From positions 62,001-126,000 of the forward strand of contig WNNJ02002681.1 in assembly GCA_012934845.2 (NCBI GenBank): DNA of 64,000 nucleotides, in the 5' to 3' direction. Numbering within the stretch: position 1 is the stretch's first letter; every line of letters begins with the position of its first letter. Shown here piece by piece: positions 56,111-64,000 of this stretch. The stretch comes from Pomphorhynchus laevis. Lineage: Eukaryota > Acanthocephala > Palaeacanthocephala > Echinorhynchida > Pomphorhynchidae. Below the pieces are notes generated by a model. The model did not search any database. It saw only the letters and a list, made by a program, of their open reading frames with translations, and had not been told where the DNA came from. The translations under genes were made by a program, and so were the position numbers.

Positions 56111-56324
56111 AAATCCTTATTATTAAAATAATACATTAAATAATGACATGTTACGTATGTAATGAAATTGCTCTTAAGAATCAAGCTAATAATTCAATTG
56201 ATACATATTTTAAACTAGGGAACTATAATTTAAGCTAATAATTCAATTAAAAATATAAACAAAATTGAAAAAATTGTAAATAATCAAAATAGTATCAAAA
56301 TAAATAAGTTCTTAAATAAAAATT

Positions 56325-56621
56325 TTGTATTTAAAAAATTTGTATTCGCCACCCATACATTATTTGCAAGTATTTAGCCTCGCTGTCATGTTGGGAAAAA
56401 TTTTTCTCCATAAGACTTTTCCACTATTATTACTTTTCCACTTTTTTATTATTATTGTTTATACTTTAGGTATATATCTGGTATATATATTCAGGTATAT
56501 ACCAATAACACCGGAAATACAGGACAATGAGACTAATGAATCAATTGATGTATATACGCCTCAAAACGAGAGACTTCAATTGATTCGAAGTAAACCCGCG
56601 AGATTCTGGGATGAAGAATGA
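56325..56621 (+). CDS. Hypothetical single-membrane-span protein
   Basis: 98 residues. A hydrophobic segment at about residues 33-58 (PLLLLFHFFIIIVYTLGIYL) could span the membrane once. The C-terminal tail is polar and acidic (ITPEIQDNETNESIDVYTPQ) and ends RSKPARFWDEE. The tail looks more like real protein than the AT-rich surroundings. I recognise no family. It could be the last exon of a small membrane protein gene with the upstream part missing, or chance. It lies between two LINE regions. Confidence 0.35.
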   Translation: MYLKNLYSPPIHYLQVFSLAVMLGKIFLHKTFPLLLLFHFFIIIVYTLGIYLVYIFRYIPITPEIQDNETNESIDVYTPQNERLQLIRSKPARFWDEE

Positions 56622-56912
56622 ACCGCAAGCATATATTCTTAGAAGAGAGATGATATAGTGTATTATAATATGTTATATTAATTTATGCTTTATGATATAG
56701 ATTTGTTCCCCGATTTATATAGATATTATTGTTTGTTTGGCGTCTAAAGACTAATAGCAAACATACACTAAAATATCCAGATGGCTGTTTTTACCGCTCA
56801 CAGATAACTACAACAGAAAAAATCAAAATGAAAAAACACAAAGATAAGATAAAAATATACATGTATAAAAAAAGGATTTATTTTAACGTGGCAAATGCGT
56901 GCCAGCGCACGC

Positions 56913-57990
56913 TTACATGACCACAACAAAACAAAACTGTGAATCAGGTGTCGAGAAGGTGTGAATGGAGAAGGTGTTTGAATGTGATAAAGAGGGGGCG
57001 GGGCAGACGTCGATAGGGAGTTGAATCCAGGCGAGTGAGGCGGCGACGAGGAAGGCTCGGAGACCGCACATGTTAGAGTAATTAGGAACGTGGAGTAATA
57101 AGGTATGACAGGAACGAAGCGATAGCGATGTGGGGCGAGTATCGTCTAAGAAAGGAAGGTTGATGAACGATGGGGAGCCGACAGCGATGAGACGAAAAGT
57201 AACGAGAAGAAGGCGGAGTTTGATGCGGGTGTGGATGGTAGGCCAGGAGAGTTGGTCAAAATATGTGGATGTGTGTTCGAATCGACGGAGACGAAAGAGC
57301 ACTAGAACGGCGGTGTTGATTATTCGTTGTAGGGGTAGGATGATGGATTTTGGAAGAATTGGCGAAAAGGCTAAGGCAGTAATCGATTTTAGGGGAAAGA
57401 AGCGATGAAAGAAGAGACATACAAGAACGGAAGTCGATAAGGGGGCGGATACGGCGGATGTCACGAAGAATTAAGTTAGACGAGCGGACCTTGTCACGGA
57501 CGAAGGGTTTAAGGGAAAGGTGATCATCGAAATGGAAGCCTAAGAAAGTGAGATTGTAGACTATAGGGATGATCGATGAGGCAAAATATACAGTGGCAAT
57601 AGATATGTTTGGTTTACGGGGGAGGATCCACATTATTTTGGACTTTTCGGGGTTTAGAACGAGATGGAGATTGGAGAGACGTTTGTATATGGAAGAAAGA
57701 CAGTTGGAGGCAGAAATGCCGATATCGTGTTTGCGATGTGCGGGTGCATGATCATAGATGAGAATGTCATCGGCGTATTGCATGACGTTAAAGGAGTAAG
57801 GTTTGATAAACGGAAATAGATCGCCAAGCAGAAGAGAGAAAAGGAGGGGACCTAGGACTGAACCTTGTGGGACCACGCAAAAAATAGGGATGGGATGGGA
57901 GGATGATGAATTAGAACAGACGCGAAAGGAACGGTCGAATAGATATGAGGCGAACCAAGCTACGGAGGAGGAAGAAAAGCCGTAATCATA
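56913..57990 (-). mobile_element. LINE RT C-terminal half, pyrimidine-rich family
   Basis: Minus strand. 57256-57876 encodes VPQGSVLGPLLFSLLLGDLF, YADDILIYDHA (catalytic box), LNPEKSKIMW, LTFLGFHFDDHLSLKPFV, and LILRDIRRIRPLIDFRSCMS. A shifted frame (56913-57464) continues with QLSWPTIHTRIKLRLLLVTF, LLLHVPNYSNMCGLRAFLVA and ASLAWIQLPID, the conserved C-terminal block. One frameshift near 57260-57460. Base composition is far richer in GC than the surroundings. Related to 6490-7170 and probably to 59640-61510. Confidence 0.8.
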
Positions 57991-58009
57991 ACGAAGGCGG
58001 TGGTTTGTG

Positions 58010-58660
58010 AATCAGATAACCGTTCCTAGCTCTGCAAAATGCTGCATTAATTCAACGACCAGTCCTGTCGTTGAAATATCCAAGTATCATGTCATAGCCG
58101 CTATCAATTTTGCAATCCAGAAGGTTACGGTTATTGTGAATCTCGCCTGGACGGATGTAGGCATTGGCTAGACTGAGGAGTTTACCGTTCTTACAGAGTG
58201 AAACTACTAAACACGACATCGCTGGACATGACTAGTTTAATAGGAGGGACGATCTTAAGAAACATTTAACTAGGGTCAAGAGTTCTTGAGATGAAGAGTA
58301 GTGAGGGAGTTATGTACGGAGTATAGCGGGAACAAATGTGCTTAGGGATGAATCGAGTAATGTCCTGGGGAGACGGATAGACCGCGTCTCCTGAAGGACT
58401 ATAACATCTGCATCTCTGTCAGATAGAAGTCTAAGGGCAGAAGCACCTCCCGAATTCTAATGAAGGATAATCAGTGAAAGAGGCTCACGAGTACTCTACA
58501 TTGTGATGAAATAGTTGGAAGTGTGATTGCCGACCTAGACAGAGCCAGGGGCAGAAACGTTCCCCTTTCCGCTAATAGCGCCGTCCAGGGTGGGTACTTG
58601 CCCATTGGCAGCATCTTCATTTCCCCGAGTGGCTACTCTCTTCCCCTTTAGAATTTTCCA
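58010..58660 (-). mobile_element. LINE EN fragment, minus strand, same family as 52.7-56.1 kb
   Basis: The reverse complement follows 53680-54330 of the plus-strand LINE: the ORF1-EN junction (ggggaaatgaag), the block with gatgcagatgttatagtcct, and the ttcctgtt-to-GDFN region. Several stops; no intact frame. Abutted on the left by the RT fragment of another LINE and on the right by the minisatellite. Confidence 0.75.
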
Positions 58661-58677
58661 ACTTTATAGGGGGAAAT

Positions 58678-59630
58678 CCAGTTTCATATCAATCCAGTTC
58701 GAGATCAATCTAGTTCCTGATCAATCCAGTTCCAGATCAATCTAGTTCCATATCAATCCAGTTCGAGATCAATCTAGTTCCAGATCAATCAAGTTATAGA
58801 TCAATCCAGTTCCAGATCTATCCAGTTCCAAAGCAATCCAGTTCCAGACCAATCCAGTTCCAGATCAATCAAGTTCCAGATCAATCAAGTTCCAGATCAA
58901 TCAAGTTCCAGATCAATCCAGTTCCAAACCAATCCAGTTCCAGACCAATCCAGTTCCAGATCAATCCAGTTCCAAATCAATCCAGTTCCATATCAATCCA
59001 GTTCGAGATCAATCTAGTTCCTGATCAATCCAGTTCCAGATCAATCCAGTTTCAGATCAATTCAGTTCGAGAACAATCCAGTTCCAGATCAATCCAATTC
59101 CAGATCAATCCAGTTCCAAATCAATCCAGCTCCAGATCAATCTAGTTCCTGATCAATCCAGTTCCAGATCAATCAAGTTCCAGATCAATCAAGTTCCAGA
59201 TCAATCAAGTTCCAGATCAATCAAGTTCCAGATCAATCAAGTTCCAGATCAATCAAGTTCCAGATCAATCAAGTTCCAGATCAATCAAGTTCCAGATCAA
59301 TCAAGTTCCAGATCAATCAAGTTCCAGATCAATCAAGTTCCAGATCAATCAAGTTCCAGATCAATCAAGATCCAGATCAATCCAGTTCCAGATCAATCCA
59401 GTTCCAGACCAATCCAGTTCCAGACCAATCCAGTTCCAGATCAATCCAGTTCCACATCAATCCAGTTCCATATCAATCCAGTTCGAGATCAATCTAGTTC
59501 CTGATCAATCCAGTTCCAGATCAATCCAGTTCCAGATCAATCCAGTTCCAGATCAATCCAGTTCCAGATCAATCCAGTTCCAGAACAATCCAGTTTCATA
59601 TCAATCCAGTTCCAGATCAATCCAGTTCCG
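58678..59630. repeat. 15-bp minisatellite, about 63 copies
   Basis: Tandem cagttccagatcaat units. Variants are clustered: ccagttccagatcaa and ccagttcgagatcaa types alternate at the ends, while a run of about 14 near-identical aagttccagatcaat units fills 59163-59370, and the block tatcaatccagttcgagat recurs at 58690, 58752, 58990 and 59470. This suggests stepwise expansion and block duplication. No gene. Confidence 0.97.
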
Positions 59631-59639
59631 CTCACGGAA

Positions 59640-61515
59640 TTTTTAGAGTTAACCTCTTTAATTATTAAAACAAATTACAGAGCTGATTACAGTTCCGCTC
59701 GCTGAAAAACCTATCATTTCAATGAGTAGCAAATTTAACAGTTTAAACACACAAGACGTTGATAAGAGGGCGTAAAAGAGACAGCTACGACCGACACCAA
59801 CTGTGCTCAACTACAAGTACAGTGCTCGACACACTACTGCAGCGTCTGGACTACAATCGCATACGACTACAGTAAGTCAAAAGAATACTTCCTATGTGGC
59901 TTTTGTGCCAACAAACTCATACACGACCTCTCCCATAAGAACATATCAACCTCCAACGTGTCCACTTAAACCACCCAGTCGTTTCTGATGTCCTTTGTCA
60001 ACCCACTGATCCTGTCCCCACATGCACTTCTAATCCCGTGCCTGAACTTCCCGACACCCGCGTCTCTTCCCTTCTTTCTCGTTTCTCAATAACCTACATC
60101 CCTCAATCAAAATCACCTCCACCAACCTCCACAATCCTTCCACTCATAACTTTTCCTCACATCGCTCACCACACTCTATATTATCCAAATCCTCTTTATC
60201 TTCCGCTGTTAAACCTACTCCTTTGATATCCTCAACTCCCAGCTATCCTATCGTGATCTCACCAACTCACGATACTCGTCCTCCTTTACAAAAACGCTTT
60301 CCTTCTCGCGATCGTTGCCTCATCGTCATTTATATCATTCCTTCCACCTTTTTATATCCACAAGCACGTCTTGACCACGATGTTTTCGCATTCAAATCCA
60401 TCCTCTCGTCTCTTGTTCACGAGGATAAACCATCCTTTTTCAACAACACCTCTCCTGTCGCATTCATCCGCCTAAACAAATCTCAATCTAATCCTTCCCA
60501 GCCCCCTCTCTTAAAAATTGTTTTCAAGCATCGCTCTCACGAGTCCTGTGTCCTCTCCCAACAATTCAAACTCATGTCCACTTCAGCCACTTGCATTCTC
60601 CCCGATCGCACCCCCTCCGAAATCGCTCAACTCTCATCTGCCCGCATTAAAAAACGCCGTCGCAAGGAAAACGGTGAAACATCTCTCTCCATTCGAAACA
60701 TCGACGAAAATTTGCAAGTTGTCCACACTCGCCCAAACATTCGATGGCGCTCCATCGCCCCTATGTGTCTTCTCCACTAGCCCCTATCACCACTACACAC
60801 GATTTCCACCTCGGCCTCCCTAATACTCGATCTATTCTCAATAAATTTAATCTCATCATCAACCTATTCACCAAGCAATCCATCGATCTCTTCTGCCTCA
60901 CCGAATCCTGGCACTCCGATTCTGACTACTTCTCTATCCGCCGTTTGCTCTCTGCCGGTTGCTCACTATCGAATCCGCTCGCCCCCTAAGCTCATCCCCT
61001 TCTAAATTATCTAATCATGGCGACATTGTCGCATTTGCCCGTCGCCCCGCGTCTATTCGCAAAATCACTTCCTCTTTCAGTCCTTTTTTGAACTGCTCAC
61101 TTGTCGTTCTTCTAACAAGATCAATCTAGATATCACCATTGTATACCGTTCTGGTTCATCTGCTCCTACCTCCTTATTTTTTTACCAAACTCGCTGACCT
61201 TCTGTCCCACTCTTCTTAGTCCTCCATCACTTCAATCGGTCTTGGCGACTTCAACATCCGACTCGACCGCCCCTCTTCACCCGAGTCCATCCAGTTCATC
61301 AACATTCTATCCAACTATAACTACAAACCCATCTCCACTGCCCAAACACATATTCTTGGCGGGGCACTCGACATCATCGCTGTCCCCCATCATTTTGCTG
61401 CCTACACCCCCACTGTCCATCTTCAATCCTAGTCTATCCGATCATTTTCTCGTCACCCTTGATCTCACTCACAATCACACCCCTCCTCACACACCTACAA
61501 TGTCTTAATATCCAA
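59640..61515 (+). mobile_element. LINE with ORF1 and AP endonuclease, pyrimidine-rich family
   Basis: Plus strand. 60223-60780 encodes the ORF1 C-terminal region (RCLIVIYIIPSTF, LKIVFKHRSHESCVLSQQFK, LPDRTPSEIAQL, RIKKRRRKENGETSLSIRNI, the latter typical of LINE ORF1 RNA-binding domains). 60744-60989 starts EN: FHLGLPNTRSILNKFNLIIN then SIDLFCLTESWHSDSDYF. About 61220-61440 continues with GDFNIRLDRP and GGALDIIAV, and SDHFLVTLDLT near 61434, with frame changes between. No RT follows; the copy is truncated at 61510. Frames at 59803-60226 are likely ORF1 N-terminal pieces. Confidence 0.75.
60223..60780 (+). CDS. LINE ORF1 C-terminal segment
   Basis: 185 residues open; contains an RRM-like stretch and the K/R-rich RIKKRRRKENGETSLSIRN motif followed by a short beta strand, as in ORF1 proteins of CR1/L2/Jockey elements, which bind LINE RNA. 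It overlaps the following EN frame (60744) by 37 bases, an arrangement known between LINE ORFs. The N-terminal half lies in other frames upstream, so this copy is broken. Confidence 0.6.
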   Translation: MISSTPSYPIVISPTHDTRPPLQKRFPSRDRCLIVIYIIPSTFLYPQARLDHDVFAFKSILSSLVHEDKPSFFNNTSPVAFIRLNKSQSNPSQPPLLKIVFKHRSHESCVLSQQFKLMSTSATCILPDRTPSEIAQLSSARIKKRRRKENGETSLSIRNIDENLQVVHTRPNIRWRSIAPMCLLH

Positions 61516-61519
61516 GGAT

Positions 61520-62200
61520 CTATATGAGGACTCGAGTGCAATAAGAGTTAATTAGGTGATATATTCAGTTTAACCTTTTCTGTATGCCTCCTTTAATTCG
61601 TCACAAATTCATTTTGAACCACTGCCCGGTGAAGATTATTCAAAGACCGAACAATATTTTTTCTTAGGAGGTACGCTTAATTCACTGAACGACTCTAAAT
61701 CCTTAATCTCAGTTAGCTTAAAGTACAAATTATTAATTGCGGTTGTCAAATTTGTGATATATTTCGCCGCACAGAAGCCAATGTAAAATGACTGAAAATG
61801 AATGTGTTAGAACTGTTTGTATGGAGATTAACGTTCGTCCAAACTGTGCATTCCATACCATCACAATCTACTTCCTAAGGATTGTATTGCACCCACTGAA
61901 TATGGATATTTGTGAGTGCTATGATCTGTTAACGAACAAATCGTTTTGACGTCGTCGATCATTTCACCATTAATATTTTTAATTGCAATCAGTTACTTAA
62001 TATATTATAAGATGGTCACTTTTCATTTCACTTTCTTGTTTTATATATATAAATATTTGAACTTTGTGCTGATGGATGTAGAAAATTCAGATCGTTTCTT
62101 AGATCTGAATCTAATTCAAAATTTTAATCTTTTTAATTATCAGAAATTATCACTGTAATATAATATCCCAATATAATTTATAATTTACAGGCGTAACAAG
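61520..62200. other. Spacer between two LINEs
   Basis: No recognised feature. 61560-61930 has a slightly higher GC content and could be a diverged LINE segment, but no motif could be read in any frame. Confidence 0.4.
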
Positions 62201-62204
62201 GTGA

Positions 62205-64000
62205 AACTGATCTTTGTATCCGAAATTTTCAGGTGGTCCGACGACGTTCATTTGTACGTTGGGAGAAGTTAATCCTAAATACTCACGGTGTAGCGTCTTA
62301 GGTGACTTAATTTCATTCCATGGTATCCTGCGTAAGACTTCAAAGAATAGTAGTAGACATCCCTTAAAAATTGCATGTTCTAACGTTCGCAGCATAGTCT
62401 CGAAGTTCGATGAGTTTAGTTGTTATTTGTCTCACAGCAATATGTCGATTTTTGCAATTACTGAAACTTGGCTTCACAATGGGATTAGTGAAGCTTGTGT
62501 TGTCATCCCAGGCTTCTCATTATTTAGAACAGACCGACATGATAAATGTAGAGGTGGTGGAGTTGCCTTTTACGTCGCTAACATAATTATCGTAAGGAAC
62601 TCCAAGTCATATTGCGTCGGACGAATGGAGTTACTTTCTTTAATGATAAAATCAGGTGACATAACCATGAGCATTTGCTATCGTGCTCTACGCTCATCTT
62701 GCTTATTACCAAGTTTAATTGAGTATCTTACTGATCTCACAAAGTCGTCCAATTTTATCCTTTTTGGAGACTTCAATATTCCTAATATAAATGGGAATAC
62801 CCCATTTGAATGTCATCAAGGTGGATGCCATTTGGACACCGAATTATGGAACTTTCTCGTTGATGATCTATCTCTTATACAACACGTAACTCAGGCAACC
62901 AGGTTTATGGGACATAGTTCTTCCTTGCTAGATTTAGTTTTTAGTGAATCTATACTAGATGTCCATGAAATTCAATATGATCCTCACATAGGTATTAGCG
63001 ACTATCTTGCCATTAAGTTTACTTCTAGTCCCCTTGTCAATGTATCCCCTGCCGAAACTAAACATCTGAAACGTAACTGGTACAAAGTGATTGGGATACG
63101 TTATCAGCTTCCTTCAAATATATCACAGACTGCGTAGCTCCATTGAAACCTTACAAAACCTTGCTAGACGCAAGCCTGATTGGTTTGACGATCAACTACA
63201 TGAAAATTGCTGAAGAGGCAAAATCATGAATCGAAAATCCTGGCATTATATAAAGTTTCTTTCAAGCCGTTCTGGAGCTATGTAAATAAAAGTAGAAAAG
63301 TTATTCTATCAATTTCACTTTTGACCGATGACGGTAAGATTGCGAGATATCCTGACGAAGTTGTGAATATATTGGCAGAGGCCTTTGATCTTATTTATCC
63401 CACTCCAATTTCAGACTTTCGTCCAGCGCAAATTCTTGAGATTTTCGTCTCCCATATGCCATTAATTTCTCCAGCAGAGGTATCACGGGAATCGCGTAAA
63501 TTATCTTGTTACACGTCGACTGGGCCGGACGACATTCATATTTTTATTCTTCAAAAACTCCATAACCTGCTAGCATTCCCATTATCAGAGATGTTTAACA
63601 TGTCTCTATGTACATCATGCATCCTGATCAGTGAAAGCGATCTCACATTACTCCTATATGCAAAAAAGGGAACAGAGAAAGCCCGTCCAATTATCGTCCT
63701 GTAAGTCTGACAAGCGTTGTATGTAAATGCCTTGAAAGGTTCGTGCATAAATACATAACTTCTCATATGGATAGATTTAAACTTCTGCACCCTTCTCAAC
63801 ATGGATTTCGCACTGGTCAATCATGCCTCAGTAATTTAATTATGGCTCTTGAAAATTGGACAGATGTAGTAGCGGATGGGTGTGGGGTCTATGTAATTTT
63901 TATCGATTTTAGCCGGGCGTTTGACCGAGTGCCATATGATCCTCTGCTAGTAGTTTTGGCTAAATACGGTATCGATCCCCATGTAATTCGTTGGATTAGT
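62205..64000 (+). mobile_element. LINE (CR1-like) EN and RT, runs off the window
   Basis: Plus strand, the best-preserved LINE here. 62214-63137 is an AP endonuclease: IACSNVRSIVSKFDEFSCYL, IFAITETWLHNGIS, GGGVAFYV, FILFGDFNIPNING, HSSSLLDLVFSES, and ISDYLAIKF (the SDH-type end, with Tyr in place of His). 63207-63704 covers the linker and RT start (FWSYVNKSRK, TGPDDIHIFILQKL). A shifted frame continues SNYRPVSLTSVVCKCLERFV near 63695, HPSQHGFRTGQSC near 63790, and YVIFIDFSRAFDRVPYDPLL near 63890. There are two frame changes, near 63137-63207 and near 63690. It continues beyond 64000. Confidence 0.85.
62214..63137 (+). CDS. LINE AP-endonuclease domain (ORF2 N-terminal part)
   Basis: 307 residues, about 230 of them the endonuclease fold that nicks target DNA for target-primed reverse transcription. 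Catalytic landmarks: N in SNVRS, E in TETWL, D and N in GDFN, and SD in ISDYLA; the final His of the usual SDH is Tyr, which would weaken catalysis. The frame ends at 63137 before the RT, which resumes in another frame at 63207. Confidence 0.8.
   Translation: MYPKFSGGPTTFICTLGEVNPKYSRCSVLGDLISFHGILRKTSKNSSRHPLKIACSNVRSIVSKFDEFSCYLSHSNMSIFAITETWLHNGISEACVVIPGFSLFRTDRHDKCRGGGVAFYVANIIIVRNSKSYCVGRMELLSLMIKSGDITMSICYRALRSSCLLPSLIEYLTDLTKSSNFILFGDFNIPNINGNTPFECHQGGCHLDTELWNFLVDDLSLIQHVTQATRFMGHSSSLLDLVFSESILDVHEIQYDPHIGISDYLAIKFTSSPLVNVSPAETKHLKRNWYKVIGIRYQLPSNISQTA

Overview
The window is AT-rich eukaryotic DNA from an invertebrate animal. The evidence is spliced genes with canonical GT-AG introns (two of them only 43 and 50 bp), a stand-alone DHFR, a fascin, and many metazoan-type transposons: Penelope-like elements (PLEs) with GIY-YIG endonucleases, several non-LTR retrotransposon (LINE) families, a Tc1/IS630-type DNA transposon and a FLYWCH/MULE remnant. 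A flatworm-like or other repeat-rich invertebrate would fit, but the sequence alone does not settle the phylum.

Host genes: a one-exon fascin-family gene (2981-4912, +); a GPANK1-like ankyrin plus G-patch gene (13968-14807, -); DPH6, diphthine-ammonia ligase, which I could assemble from seven exons across 9.6 kb (25836-35409, -); RPS23/uS12 (exons at 37892-39538, -, with a candidate start exon at 40787-40790); and DHFR (49697-50299, -). Each has its own promoter context and nothing suggests they work together; they are single-copy genes among repeats. A few short coding-like fragments could not be identified.

Layout: 1-2.1 kb, inverted PLE pieces; 3-4.9 kb, fascin; 6.5-7.2 kb, LINE 3' end; 8.6-10.9 kb, reverse-transcriptase remnant between 60-bp direct repeats; 10.3-13.2 kb, decayed LINE; 14 kb, GPANK1-like gene; 15.5-22.6 kb, a nested cluster (LINE fragment, hammerhead monomer, nearly complete PLE with terminal repeats, foldback PLE terminal repeats, four-unit hammerhead satellite, FLYWCH/MULE remnant, TA microsatellites); 23.4-24.5 kb, an unidentified coding remnant with an internal duplication; 25.8-35.4 kb, DPH6 with a MITE-like element and a 5'-inverted PLE in intron 3; 37.9-40.8 kb, RPS23; 42.2-48.8 kb, a Ty3/gypsy-like fossil fragment, a LINE broken up by a minisatellite and a PLE, then a second LINE; 49.7 kb, DHFR; 50.65-52.54 kb, DD34E transposon; 52.7-64 kb, at least three LINE families and a ~950 bp 15-bp minisatellite.

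The most unusual signal is a set of hammerhead ribozyme motifs whose three core strands lie in a non-standard linear order (GAAA strand, CUGAUGA strand, cleavage-site strand). All three helices can pair, and they covary between the satellite at 19.69-20.93 kb and a diverged monomer at 15.85-16.06 kb. In this order a normal, un-knotted hammerhead can form only between neighbouring tandem units. Ordinary-order hammerheads are also present in the PLE terminal repeats.
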